NCBI GenBank assembly: GCA_029778535.1
Contig: JAKOQB010000229.1
Span: forward strand, 1-64,000
Direction of reading: 5' to 3'
Length of the DNA stretch: 64,000 nt
Origin: Pseudomonadota bacterium
GTDB lineage: Bacteria; Pseudomonadota; Gammaproteobacteria; Burkholderiales; Burkholderiaceae_F
The notes below the pieces were generated by a model, which saw only the letters and a list, made by a program, of their open reading frames with translations, ran no database searches and had not been told where the DNA came from. A program made the translations under genes and the position numbers. Below are positions 53,053-61,865 of the stretch, in pieces; position 1 is the first letter of the stretch, and each line of letters opens with the position of its first letter.

Positions 53053-53886
53053 TCACACGCAGTGCGCGGCCCCACCCGCCCCCGCCAGCTTTTCCTCGAT
53101 CCGACCCGCGATCCGCGTCAGCGCTAGCACCTCATCCACCCCGCCGCAGGCGATCGCCTCCTTCGGCATGCCGAACACCACGCTGGTCGCTTCGTCCTGC
53201 GCGATGTTGTAGCTGCCGGCGCGCTTCATTTCCAGCATCGCAGCGGCGCCGTCCTTGCCCATGCCGGTGAGCATCACACCGAACGCGTTCGGGCCGGCTT
53301 GCGCGGCGACGGAACGGAACAGCACCTCGACCGACGTCTTGTGGCGGTTCACCGGCGGGCCGTCGTCCAGTTCGATCAGGTAATTCGCGGCGCTCCTGGC
53401 GAGCCGCATGTGGCGATCGCCCGGCGCCACGTAGGCATGGCCGGGCAGTACGCGCTCGCCGTGCACAGCCTCGCGGACGGTCATCCGGCACAGGCGGTCC
53501 AGGCGCGCCGCGAAGCTGCGGGTGAATCCGGGCGGCATGTGCTGGGTGATCAGCACCGCCGGCGTATCCGCAGGCAGCCTCGTCAGCACCTCGCGGATCG
53601 CCTCGGTGCCGCCGGTGGACGCGCCGATGACGATGAGCTTCCCGGTCGAACCGCGCGCCGGCAGCGGTCGCGCCGGCTTGGGGACCGCTGCGGCCGGCGC
53701 GGGCGCCACGTTCCGGTGCATGCGTGCGCGCGAGGCGACGCGAATCTTCTCGCAGATGTCGCGGCCCAGCTCCTGCAACCCCGCGGCGATGCCGAGCCCG
53801 GGCTTGGCGACGAAGTCGATCGCGCCCAGCTCCAGCGCGCGGATCGTCGTCTCCGCGCCGCGCTCGGTCAGCGTCGACACGGTCAC
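53053..53886 (-). CDS. cheB: CheB methylesterase lacking its receiver domain
   Basis: Chemotaxis methylesterase that removes methyl groups from receptors. The catalytic domain is whole (about 90-275): the active Ser in [12 protein letters not shown], the His in [18 protein letters not shown] and the Asp in [15 protein letters not shown]. The N terminus begins at [28 protein letters not shown], which is only the last third of a CheB receiver; about 80 residues with the phosphoacceptor Asp are missing. The GTG at 53886 overlaps the cheR stop. cheD, which often lies between cheR and cheB, is absent. A deletion spanning cheD and the 5' end of cheB is the simplest reading. Confidence 0.85.
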   Translation of the reverse strand: MTVSTLTERGAETTIRALELGAIDFVAKPGLGIAAGLQELGRDICEKIRVASRARMHRNVAPAPAAAVPKPARPLPARGSTGKLIVIGASTGGTEAIREVLTRLPADTPAVLITQHMPPGFTRSFAARLDRLCRMTVREAVHGERVLPGHAYVAPGDRHMRLARSAANYLIELDDGPPVNRHKTSVEVLFRSVAAQAGPNAFGVMLTGMGKDGAAAMLEMKRAGSYNIAQDEATSVVFGMPKEAIACGGVDEVLALTRIAGRIEEKLAGAGGAAHCV

Positions 53887-54742
53887 AGCCTTTCGTACAC
53901 GGTCTTGCCGCGCAGCGCGAACAGATCGCGGCAATCGGTGACGTTTTCCGAGTGGCCCGCGAAAAGCAGCCCACCGGGACGCAGCACGGCCGCGATCCGC
54001 TCGAGCACGCGCCGCTGCGTCGGCTTGTCGAAGTAGATCATCACGTTGCGGCAGAACACCGCGTCGAGCCGCGGCGCGAAGTCGCGCAGCGCCGGCCAAC
54101 CGTCGTCGAGCAGGTTCAACGGCGCGAACTCGACCAGCCGCGTCAGCTCGGGGCGGACACGCGCCCGCCCTTCGTTGGGACCGGTACCGCGCAGGAAGAA
54201 GCGCTTCAGCCGCGCTGCACCGCACTGGCGCGCCGAATCGACGCAGTACACGGCGCGCGCGGCCGTCGCCAGCACGCGGGTGTCGATGTCGGTGGCGAGC
54301 AGCCGCGCCGCGGTCGCCGCACCGAGCGCCTCCACCAAGGTCATCGCGATCGAATAAGGTCCTCGCCGGTCGACGCGGCCGCGCACCACAGCCGCGGCGC
54401 GTTCGCGTCGGCGCGCGCGCACAGGTAGTCAGCGAGGAGCGGGAAGTGATGCGGCTCGCGGAAGAACGACGTGAGGTTGGTCGTCAGTGCGTTGATGAAC
54501 TCCTGCGCCTCGGCACGGCGAAACGCGGGGTCGGATTCGAATCTCTCGAGATAGCGCGAAAACGAATCCAGCCCGAGCGTGCGCAGCCGGCGCGCCAGCC
54601 GGCTGTACACCATGTTCTGCTTGCTCTCGTTCAGGCTGATGCCGGCCATCGCATGGATCTGCCGGCGCACGCGCTCGAAGTCCCCGCGCGAGAGCGCAAA
54701 TTCGCGCACCGTCGCGCCTGCCGGCCCGCGCGAGTGCGACAT
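53883..54742 (-). pseudogene. cheR: CheR methyltransferase gene with a one-base frameshift
   Basis: Chemotaxis receptor methyltransferase using SAM. The first frame (from ATG 54742) encodes the N-terminal helical domain and the start of the SAM domain up to [10 protein letters not shown], then stops at once. The second frame resumes with [15 protein letters not shown] and continues through [22 protein letters not shown] and [23 protein letters not shown]. The conserved STGEEPYS loop needs one more base between GAGGA and CCTTAT at about 54358-54363. Both parts are otherwise well conserved. It is either a recent mutation or a sequencing error. Confidence 0.85.
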
Positions 54743-54793
54743 CAGTCCGTAGATCGCGGGCGCCCATCGGCCTCGGCCATGTACGGTGCGCCG

Positions 54794-55315
54794 TCAGTGG
54801 CTCGCCGTTGCGACCAGCCTTGTGTCGACCGCCGCCATCAGCTTCTCGATGTCGGTCAGGATCAGCATGCGCTGGCCTGCGCCGCTGTCGATCGACGCCA
54901 GACCGGTGATGAAGTCCGCGTCGACCGTGCCGCCGAACTGCGGCGCCGGGCGGATCTGCTCCGGCTTCAGTTCCAGGACGTCGCTGACTGAATCGACCAC
55001 CACGCCGACGGTGCGACCGGCGACGTTCAGGATGATCACCACGGTAAAGGCGCCGTAGTCGGCGCTATCGAGCGCGAACGTCAGCCGCAGGTCGACGATC
55101 GGAACGATCACGCCGCGCAGGTTGACCACGCCCTTGATGAACACCGGCGCATTGGCGATGCGGGTCGGCGTCTCGTAGCTGCGGATCTCCTGGACCTTCA
55201 GAATGTCGATGCCGTACTCCTCCGCGCCGAGGCGGAAGGTCAGGAACTCCTGCGCGGCCGGCACGGAACCCGTGGCGGCGACCGCGCGCGACTCGCTGGC
55301 GGTGATTGCACTCAT
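54794..55315 (-). CDS. cheW: Chemotaxis adaptor CheW
   Basis: Adaptor that joins receptors to CheA. The 173 residues have about 25 variable residues, then a complete CheW domain: [77 protein letters not shown] and a C-terminal ILTDIEKLM. The ATG at 55315 has GGGAG eight bases upstream. The frame is open upstream and in phase with the truncated P5 end of cheA, so read-through would give a fusion. Confidence 0.93.
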   Translation of the reverse strand: MSAITASESRAVAATGSVPAAQEFLTFRLGAEEYGIDILKVQEIRSYETPTRIANAPVFIKGVVNLRGVIVPIVDLRLTFALDSADYGAFTVVIILNVAGRTVGVVVDSVSDVLELKPEQIRPAPQFGGTVDADFITGLASIDSGAGQRMLILTDIEKLMAAVDTRLVATASH

Positions 55316-57167
55316 GTCTTGCTCTCCCTCGGGAAATCCGGTCACGGAGAACACCTGCTCCAGCGGGAGCACCGGCAGGTACTCGTCGCGCACCTTGACC
55401 ACCCGACCCGAACCGCCGACGGTCTGGATCATGCCGTCGGCGATCTTGAACAACTCGACCACCGATGCGAGCGGCAGGATGTACCTCTCGTCGCCCACGC
55501 CGATCGACATGCCGTCCATGATCGCCAGCGTCAGCGGCAGCCGCACCGATACGCGTGCCGTACCCTTCGGCCGAATCGAGTTCGACCGTGCCGCCGAGCG
55601 AAGCGATGTTCCTGCGCACCACGTCCATGCCGACGCCGCGGCCGGAAACGTCGGACAACTGATCCGCGGTCGAGAAGCCCGGCTCCCAGATCAGCGCCCA
55701 GACTTCCGGGTCGGTCATGTCGTCGCGCACCGGCAGGCCGCACTCCCTCGCCTTGGCGAGGATCCGGTCGCGCTTCAGCCCCGCGCCGTCGTCCTTCACC
55801 TCGATCAGGATCGAACCGCCCTGGTGCGCGGCGGCGAGCGTGATCGTCCCGGTCGCCGGCTTGCCGGCCGCGACGCGCTGCTCCGGCGGCTCGATGCCAT
55901 GGTCGGCGCTGTTACGCACCAGGTGCGTCAGCGGATCGATGATCTTCTCGATCAGCCCCTTGTCGAGTTCGGTCGCCTCGCCGACCATCTTCAGCTCGAG
56001 GCTCTTGCCGAGCTTCGCCGCCAGGTCGCGGATCAGGCGCGGAAAGCGGTTGAACACGAACGACATCGGGATCATGCGGATCGACAGCACCGCCTCCTGC
56101 AGGTGGCGCGTGCTGCGCTCGAGTTCCGACACGCCCGCCAGCAGCAGCTGGTTGCGCACCGGGTCGAGCGACCCGGCGTGCTGCGCCAGCATCGCCTGCG
56201 TGATCACGAGTTCGCCGACCAGGTTGATCAGATGATCGACCTTTTCGACCGAAACGCGCAGCGTGGTCGATTCGAGGCTGCCGCCCTTTTCCGCGGTCGC
56301 CTTCTTCTCCGGAATTGTGGAGGCCGGGCCGGCCGAGGGGCTCGATGGTCGCGCCTGCGGCAACGTGGCAGGATCGACGAAGAAGCCGAACCCGTCGCCC
56401 TCGACCGCGGCGCCGGGGTGCCGCGGCGCGTCCGCGCGAGCATCCCTCGCGTCGGTCCGCGCCTTGGCTTTGGACTCTTCCTGCCGTTCAGGCTCCAACG
56501 CCGCGATCGCGATCTGCTCGCGCGCGACGTGAAACGAGAACAGCTCGATCAGTTCGCTGTCCGGCGACGTCGTCACGACCTTGAAGCGCCGATAGCCGTC
56601 GGTCAACCGTCCGCCGTCGAGCGGCTCGAACGTGCCGAGCGAAGGGATGTCGCGGAACAGTTCCGCCAGACTGTCGGCGATCGCGGCGTCCGCCAGCGGC
56701 CCGAGCCGCACCTCGAGCCGGCGCGCGCCGGCGTCGCCGTTCGCCGCGCCGGGCTCGCCGGCCGCCAGCCGCCCGATGCGCGCGACGAGATCGGTCGTGT
56801 CGGGGCTGTCGCTGCTCGAGTCCTGGTAGCGCGCCAGTTGCGCGCGCAGCACATCGCCCGCTTCCAGCAGCACGTCGACCATCGCGCGCGTGAGCGCCAG
56901 CTCGTGCCGGCGCACGCGGTCCAGCAGCGTCTCCAGCTCGTGCGTCAGCTCGGTCACGTCGGAAAAGCCGAACGTCGCCGCGCCGCCCTTGATCGAGTGC
57001 GCGAAGCGGAAGATCGCGTTCAGTTCGTCGTCGCCGGCCGCCGCGACATCGATCGCCAGCAGCTTGCCCTCCAGGCTCGCGAGGTTCTCACCGGCCTCCT
57101 CGAAGAACACCGCATGGAACTGCGCCAGGTCGAAGTCGCTCTGCTGCGCGCGGTTCATCTCACCCAT
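55316..57167 (-). pseudogene. cheA: CheA histidine kinase gene, frameshifted and truncated
   Basis: Central chemotaxis kinase. The first frame from ATG 57167 encodes the P1 phosphotransfer domain (His57 in FRFAHSIKGGAATFGF), a P2-like spacer, the P3 dimerisation region and a full P4 kinase domain ([31 protein letters not shown]). At about 55549-55556, after SAEGYGTR, the frame is lost; it resumes one frame over with [28 protein letters not shown]. The P5 domain then ends at [11 protein letters not shown], about 75 residues short, running in phase into cheW. A two-base loss in a CGCG run would explain the shift. Confidence 0.85.
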
Positions 57168-57182
57168 GGTGCCTGGCCTCAC

Positions 57183-57227
57183 GGATCACGGATCACCGAT
57201 CACGGATCACGACAATGAGCGGATCAC
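57183..57227. repeat. GGATCAC heptad repeat array between cheY and cheA
   Basis: Units GGATCAC (57183-57189, 57190-57196), CGATCAC (57197-57203), GGATCAC (57204-57210) and, after a ten-base break, GGATCAC (57221-57227). On the minus strand these read GTGATCC, the same heptad as at 25213 and 31718. The cheY stop codon (57207-57209) falls within a unit. Confidence 0.85.
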
Positions 57228-57578
57228 GCGCCTGATCACGTCGATCAGCTTGTTCGGATCAAACGGCTTGACCAGCCAGCCGGTCGCGCCGGCCGCCCTG
57301 CCTTTCTCCTTCATCTCGTCGCCGGACTCGGTGGTCAGGATCAGGATCGGCGTGGTCGCGTACGAAGGCAGGCCGCGCAGATGTCTGACGAGCGTGATGC
57401 CATCCATGCGCGGCATGTTCTGGTCGGTCAGCACCAGATCCACGCGCTGGCCGCGCGCCTTCTCGTAGGCCTCCTGACCGTCGGCTGCCTCGATCACCCG
57501 GAAGCCGGCGCCTTTCAGCGTGAACGACACCATCTGCCGCATCGACGCGGAGTCGTCCACCGCGAGAATCGAATGCAT
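57207..57578 (-). CDS. CheY-like single-domain response regulator
   Basis: A 123-residue stand-alone receiver. The acidic pair in ILAVDDSASMRQM, the phosphoacceptor Asp52 in LVLTDQNMPRMDG, the Thr in ILILTTESGDEMKEKGRAAG and the Lys in WLVKPFDPNKL are all present, so it should accept phosphate. In an intact che system it would carry the signal from CheA to a flagellar or pilus motor. The last residues (RSLS) and stop come from the heptad repeat. It is probably still functional although its kinase is broken. Confidence 0.9.
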   Translation of the reverse strand: MHSILAVDDSASMRQMVSFTLKGAGFRVIEAADGQEAYEKARGQRVDLVLTDQNMPRMDGITLVRHLRGLPSYATTPILILTTESGDEMKEKGRAAGATGWLVKPFDPNKLIDVIRRVIRSLS

Positions 57579-57607
57579 CGGTCAAGCTCCTGTCAATCCA
57601 ACCGCCG

Positions 57608-58006
57608 TCAGAACAGATCGATCGAACCCGCGCCCATGGCCGACTGCCGCACCGGCTGCATACGCGTCGCGGCGAGCAGCGGATCGGTGTCGTGCGACAG
57701 CGATGCCAGACCGCCTTCCAGCACTTGCAGCCGCCGCTGCGCGTGCTGGATCAGCTGCGTGGCCATGTCCTGGAACTGCAGCGCGGTGACCGCGCCGGCG
57801 ACCGTCCGCGCCAGCGACCGGCGCTGCGACTCGTCGCCTGCGAACGCCGGCAACTGCGCGCTGACCGCGCTGAAGCTCGCCAGAAGGCGGTCGCCGGCGT
57901 CGGCGATCAGCTCCTTCATGCGTTCCAGATCGGATGCGATCGCGGCGCACTCGCGGGTGGCGTGCGCGCCCACCGACCCGTCTGAGCCGTTCACCGAGTT
58001 GTCCAT
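57608..58006 (-). CDS. CheZ-like small helical protein, putative CheY phosphatase
   Basis: A 132-residue all-helical protein at the head of the che cluster. The stretch ALQFQDMATQLIQHAQRRL resembles the CheZ signature helix in which an Asp and a Gln act on phospho-CheY (QDxxxQ). It lacks the N-terminal arm of full CheZ and is about 80 residues shorter. The ATG at 58006 (MDNSVNGSDG) is one choice; an in-frame upstream start is possible. Position 29 bp before cheY supports a role with it. The assignment is by motif and neighbourhood only. Confidence 0.55.
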   Translation of the reverse strand: MDNSVNGSDGSVGAHATRECAAIASDLERMKELIADAGDRLLASFSAVSAQLPAFAGDESQRRSLARTVAGAVTALQFQDMATQLIQHAQRRLQVLEGGLASLSHDTDPLLAATRMQPVRQSAMGAGSIDLF

Positions 58007-58202
58007 GTCGAGCGTGATTCCTTGCGGCGTGCGGATGCGCGGTTCGTGCCCGGTGCGGCCCCGGTCCACGGACGACGGAAGTTTGCGGGCTCGGCCACGG
58101 CACCGAAGGGCTGAAAAGGCGGCGGTTTCACTGCCTTACCAGCCACATGCCAGCCGTCCGGCCGGTCCGAGCGGCATTCGAATCAGCGAGAATCCGTCCC
58201 GC

Positions 58203-59297
58203 ATGACAACGCCCGCCGAAACCGCGCCGCTGCGCCTGCTGGTAGTCGAGGATTCCGAACTCGACTACGAACTGCTGCTAGCCACCGTCGGGCGCGACTC
58301 CGCGCTGGCCGGGCGCCGGCTGCGCGCGCAGCGCGTCGAGGACGAGTCCGGCATGCGCGAGGCGTTCGCGCGCGGCCCGGTCGACGCGGTCGTCACCGAC
58401 CACAACATGCCGCGCTTCGATTCGTTCGCCGCGCTCGCGGTGGCCAAGGAATTCGACCTCGACCTGCCGGTGCTGGTCGTGTCGGGCGAGATGTCGGAGG
58501 ACCTCGCCGTCGCCGCGCTGCACGCGGGCGCCGACGACTTCGTGCTGAAGACGCGGCTGTTCCGCATCGGCCCCGCGCTCGCCAGGAGCCTCGACGCCGC
58601 GGCCAACCGGCGCGAGCGGCGCGCGCAGGCGCAGCGGCTGCAGGAGCTTACCGCGCACCTCGAGCAGGTGAAGGAGGAAGAGCGCCGCACGATCGCGCGC
58701 GAGATCCACGACGACATCGGCAGCACGCTGACCGCGCTGAAGTTCGAGCTCGCGCGACTCGCGTCGTTTGACCTGCCCGACGCGGCCGCGGCGCACCTGC
58801 GGACCATGAACAGCCTGATCGCCAACGCGGTCGCGGCCAGCCACCGGATCCAGCACGACCTGCGCCCGCCGGTGCTCGACGCCGGGCTGGTCGCCGCGCT
58901 CGACTGGCTGGTCAAGGGCTTCGGCGCGCGCGCGCAGATCGCCGCGCGCTTCGAGTCGAATCGCGAAGACGTCGATCTGCCGGCCGCGCATGCGGCCGCG
59001 CTGTACCGCGTCGCGCAGGAGTCGCTGAACAACGTCGCCAAGCATGCGGCCGCGCAGCGCGTGAACGTCACGCTGTTCGACTCGGCGCACGACGTCACGC
59101 TCGAGATCGCCGACGACGGTGCGGGCTTCGACCCGCGCCTGCTGGCGGCCACACCCGGCTTCGGCCTGCGCGGACTCGTCGAACGCGCGCGCGCGCTCGG
59201 CGGCTGGGCCGAGATCGACAGCGGGCCCGGGCGCGGCACCACGATCATGTTCTGCGTGCCGCGCGGCGCCGGCGGCACGCGCGCCGAAGAGGACTGA
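58203..59297 (+). CDS. Cytoplasmic hybrid: receiver domain fused to NarX-type histidine kinase
   Basis: A 364-residue soluble protein with an N-terminal receiver (about 10-125, phosphoacceptor Asp66 in VVTDHNMPRFDS) followed by a HisKA_3 domain (RRTIAREIHDDIGSTLTALKFELARL, His169) and an HATPase domain (ESLNNVAKHAAAQRVNV, IADDGAGFDP, GFGLRGLVERARALGG). It has no membrane segment or sensor domain, so its input is probably phosphate from another kinase. It ends two bases before a LuxR-type response regulator that is its likely target. It is divergent from the che cluster. Confidence 0.9.
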   Translation: MTTPAETAPLRLLVVEDSELDYELLLATVGRDSALAGRRLRAQRVEDESGMREAFARGPVDAVVTDHNMPRFDSFAALAVAKEFDLDLPVLVVSGEMSEDLAVAALHAGADDFVLKTRLFRIGPALARSLDAAANRRERRAQAQRLQELTAHLEQVKEEERRTIAREIHDDIGSTLTALKFELARLASFDLPDAAAAHLRTMNSLIANAVAASHRIQHDLRPPVLDAGLVAALDWLVKGFGARAQIAARFESNREDVDLPAAHAAALYRVAQESLNNVAKHAAAQRVNVTLFDSAHDVTLEIADDGAGFDPRLLAATPGFGLRGLVERARALGGWAEIDSGPGRGTTIMFCVPRGAGGTRAEED

Positions 59298-59299
59298 CC

Positions 59300-59938
59300 A
59301 TGGTGACGCGCACGATCGTCGTCGATGACCACGCCATCGTCCGGCGCGGGATCGTGCAGATCCTGTCCGAACATCCCGGCGTCCAGGTCGTGGCCGAAGC
59401 CGGCGACTACGCCGAGCTGCGCGCCGCGCTGCGCGAGCATCCGGACGTCGAACTGCTGGTGATGGACATCGGATTGCCGGGCAAGAACGGCATCGAGATC
59501 CTGAAGACGCTCGCCGAGGAGATGCCGAAGCTGCGCGTGCTGATCGTAAGCCAGTACCCGGAGGACCAGTACGCGGTGCGCGCGTTCCGCGCCGGCGCGG
59601 CGGGCTATCTGAACAAGGCGAGCGCGCCGGAGAAACTGATCGAGGCGGTCGACCACGTGATCGCCGGCCGCAAGTTCGTCACGCCCGAGATCGCGCAGGC
59701 GCTGATCGAGAACCTGCATGCGCCGGAACACACCGCGCCGCATGAGCGCCTGAGCGACCGCGAGTTCCAGACCCTGAAGCTGATCGCCTCCGGCAAGCGG
59801 CTGTCGGAAATCGCCGAGGCGCTGGCGCTCAGCCCGAAGACCGTCAGCGTCTACCGCGCGCGGATTCTCGAAAAGATGGCGCTGAGCAGCAACGCGGAGC
59901 TGACGCATTACGCGATCAAGAATGGGCTTGTGGAGTAG
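59300..59938 (+). CDS. NarL/FixJ-family response regulator
   Basis: A 212-residue response regulator with a receiver (phosphoacceptor Asp56 in LLVMDIGLPGKNG, Lys in GYLNKASAPEKL) and a C-terminal LuxR-type helix-turn-helix (about 147-205; LSDREFQTLKLIASGKRLSEIAEALALSPKTVSVYRARILEKM). It directly follows the receiver-kinase hybrid and is almost certainly its partner. Target genes are unknown. Confidence 0.93.
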   Translation: MVTRTIVVDDHAIVRRGIVQILSEHPGVQVVAEAGDYAELRAALREHPDVELLVMDIGLPGKNGIEILKTLAEEMPKLRVLIVSQYPEDQYAVRAFRAGAAGYLNKASAPEKLIEAVDHVIAGRKFVTPEIAQALIENLHAPEHTAPHERLSDREFQTLKLIASGKRLSEIAEALALSPKTVSVYRARILEKMALSSNAELTHYAIKNGLVE

Positions 59939-59962
59939 TCGTTCCGCTCGGGCCGCGGGGCC

Positions 59963-60065
59963 GTTACTTTCTTTGCTTCGCCAAAGAAAGTAACCACCCG
60001 CGCGGCGGAGAGCGCAAGGCCCCGCGCGGCGGAGTGCGCAAAGCCTCCCGCAGAGGAGAGCGCAT
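59963..60065. repeat. GTTAC hairpin repeat, copy 2, with GCGGCGGAGAGCGC tract
   Basis: GTTACTTTCTTTG (59963-59975) and CAAAGAAAGTAAC (59982-59994) form the same 13-bp hairpin as at 37455-37486, with the same CTTCGC loop. It is followed by three imperfect units of the GCGGCGGAGAGCGCAAGGCC type to about 60065, also found near 37932. It fills the gap between two convergent genes. Confidence 0.88.
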
Positions 60066-60068
60066 CAC

Positions 60069-61865
60069 CTACTCCGCCTCTTCGATCCGATTCTTCCCTG
60101 CCCGCTTCGCGCGGTACATCGCGGCGTCGGCGCGTTCGAGCCAGGGTTCGAGCGCTTCGCCGCGCTGCCAAAGCGCGAGCCCTCCGGAGAACGTCAGCAC
60201 GCACGGGCGGCCGTCGAGTTCCAGCGTGCGGCGCGCCAGTTCGCGCCGCAGCCGCTCGGCGACGGAGCGCGCGTCGGCGAGCGTCGTCGCCGGCAGCAGC
60301 ACGCCGAACTCCTCGCCGCCCAGCCGCACCAGCACGTCGGTCGGCCGCAGCGTCGCGTGCAGCGTCTGCGCCAGGTGCACCAGCGCGCGGTCGCCGCCCG
60401 CATGACCGAACGAATCGTTGACGCCCTTGAAGTTGTCGACGTCGAGCAGCAGGAACGTCATGTCGGAGCCGTAACGCAGCGCCCGCGACGACTCGATCTT
60501 GTACGCCTCCTCCAGGCCGCGCCGGTTGCGCGCCTGCGTCAGCGGGTCGCGCTGCACCAGCGTGGCGACCTCGGACAGCTCGCGCTCCAGCTCGCGCACG
60601 CGCGCCTCGTAGGTCTCGACCTTGCGCCGCGCTTGGACCAGCTCGTCGCGCGACGACTGGATGTCGGCGCGCACGACCTGGGTGTCGGCCAGCAGGCCAC
60701 GGATCACGCTCGACAGCGTCTCGAAATCGTTGGCGTGCTCGAGACGCTGCTGGTAGTCGCCGACCTGATCGTAGAACTTGCCGGTCGAGTCGCCCATCGT
60801 ACCGATGCGCTCGATCAGCGTGGCCAGCATCTCCTTCAGCGCGACCTTGGCGTCCTGCAGGCTGCGGCGCGCGTTGACCTGGCGCTCGATCACCATCGCC
60901 AGCGAATGCTCGGCGGTCGACAGGTCGTCCGCGGTCAGCGGTCCGTCGAGCAGCGCGCGGATCGGTTCGAGCTGACCCGCAAGCCAGGTTTCCTCCGGCG
61001 TCAGGCTGCGCATGTTGTCGCACAACAGGCCCAGCATGCGCGCCAGCCCCGCCTTGATCTTGTTCTGCTCCTCCAGCCTGCGCTCGACCGCGGCCACCAC
61101 GTCGGTGAAGCGCGACACCAGCTTGCCGACCTCGTCGGGCGCGAGCTGCGCATGCTGTCGGGCGTAGTCGCGCAGCCGGGTACTCGCAGCCGCCTCGGGG
61201 CCGCACGACTGTTCGAGCAGCCTGAGTGCGCGCTGCGCGACCTGCTGCCACGCCTCGGCCGCGGCGCGTGCCTGTTTGAGCTGTTCTTCACCCGGGTCGA
61301 TCGCGCGTACCGCCGGCGCGGGCGTGCGCGCGGCCGGCGCCGGCTCGGGCGCGGGCTCGGTCGGCTTGACGGTCGCCAGCGCCGGCCCCCACGAATCGAG
61401 CAGCTTGTTCAGCCGCTCCAGCGCGACATCGGGCCGCTCGCCGGCGGCGTCGATCACGCGCGTGATCGCGTCGAGCTTGCGCGCGCGGGTCCAGTTCGCG
61501 TGCAGGCCGTCGGTCATGCGCAGCAGCGCCAGCGCGGTGGCCGGCCAGTTGCCGCCGGCCGATCCGGCGCGGCGCTCGAGTGCCTGCGCGACCGCTTCAT
61601 GCACCGCGCGCCAGTCGTTGTCCTTCGCGCGCTGCAGGATCTGCGCCGCTTCCTGCGGCATGGCGCGGCCGCTCTTCACCAGATCGCGCAGCACGTCCTT
61701 CACCAGCGGCAGCGCGCCCGCGCCGCGCCGACCGGTGATCTCGTGATACGCCTGCGCGAAAGTTTCCGGCGTCGGGATCTGGCGCCGCTCGGCCAGCAGC
61801 TTCAGCGTGCGCCGGGCCGCCTCGGCCGGATTGATGGCGGCCTCGCGTGCATCGCTCAGGTTCAT
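60069..61865 (-). CDS. Diguanylate cyclase (GGDEF domain)
   Basis: A 598-residue soluble protein that should make cyclic di-GMP. Residues 1-420 are a long helical region with a Pro/Ala-rich linker (about 165-190) and a coiled coil (about 390-430). A C-terminal GGDEF domain follows (about 430-595) with DPLTQARNRRGLEEAY, DVDNFKGVNDSFGHAGGDRAL and the active-site GGEEF in VLVRLGGEEFGVLLP. No inhibitory RxxD site is clear five residues before GGEEF. Its ATG overlaps the stop of the upstream GGDEF-EAL gene, so synthesis of the two enzymes is coupled. Confidence 0.92.
   Translation of the reverse strand: MNLSDAREAAINPAEAARRTLKLLAERRQIPTPETFAQAYHEITGRRGAGALPLVKDVLRDLVKSGRAMPQEAAQILQRAKDNDWRAVHEAVAQALERRAGSAGGNWPATALALLRMTDGLHANWTRARKLDAITRVIDAAGERPDVALERLNKLLDSWGPALATVKPTEPAPEPAPAARTPAPAVRAIDPGEEQLKQARAAAEAWQQVAQRALRLLEQSCGPEAAASTRLRDYARQHAQLAPDEVGKLVSRFTDVVAAVERRLEEQNKIKAGLARMLGLLCDNMRSLTPEETWLAGQLEPIRALLDGPLTADDLSTAEHSLAMVIERQVNARRSLQDAKVALKEMLATLIERIGTMGDSTGKFYDQVGDYQQRLEHANDFETLSSVIRGLLADTQVVRADIQSSRDELVQARRKVETYEARVRELERELSEVATLVQRDPLTQARNRRGLEEAYKIESSRALRYGSDMTFLLLDVDNFKGVNDSFGHAGGDRALVHLAQTLHATLRPTDVLVRLGGEEFGVLLPATTLADARSVAERLRRELARRTLELDGRPCVLTFSGGLALWQRGEALEPWLERADAAMYRAKRAGKNRIEEAE

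Noticed and set aside
54743-54793. Remnant receptor gene between cheW and cheR
   Set aside because: Only 51 bases lie in the gap and no receptor-like residues are encoded there.
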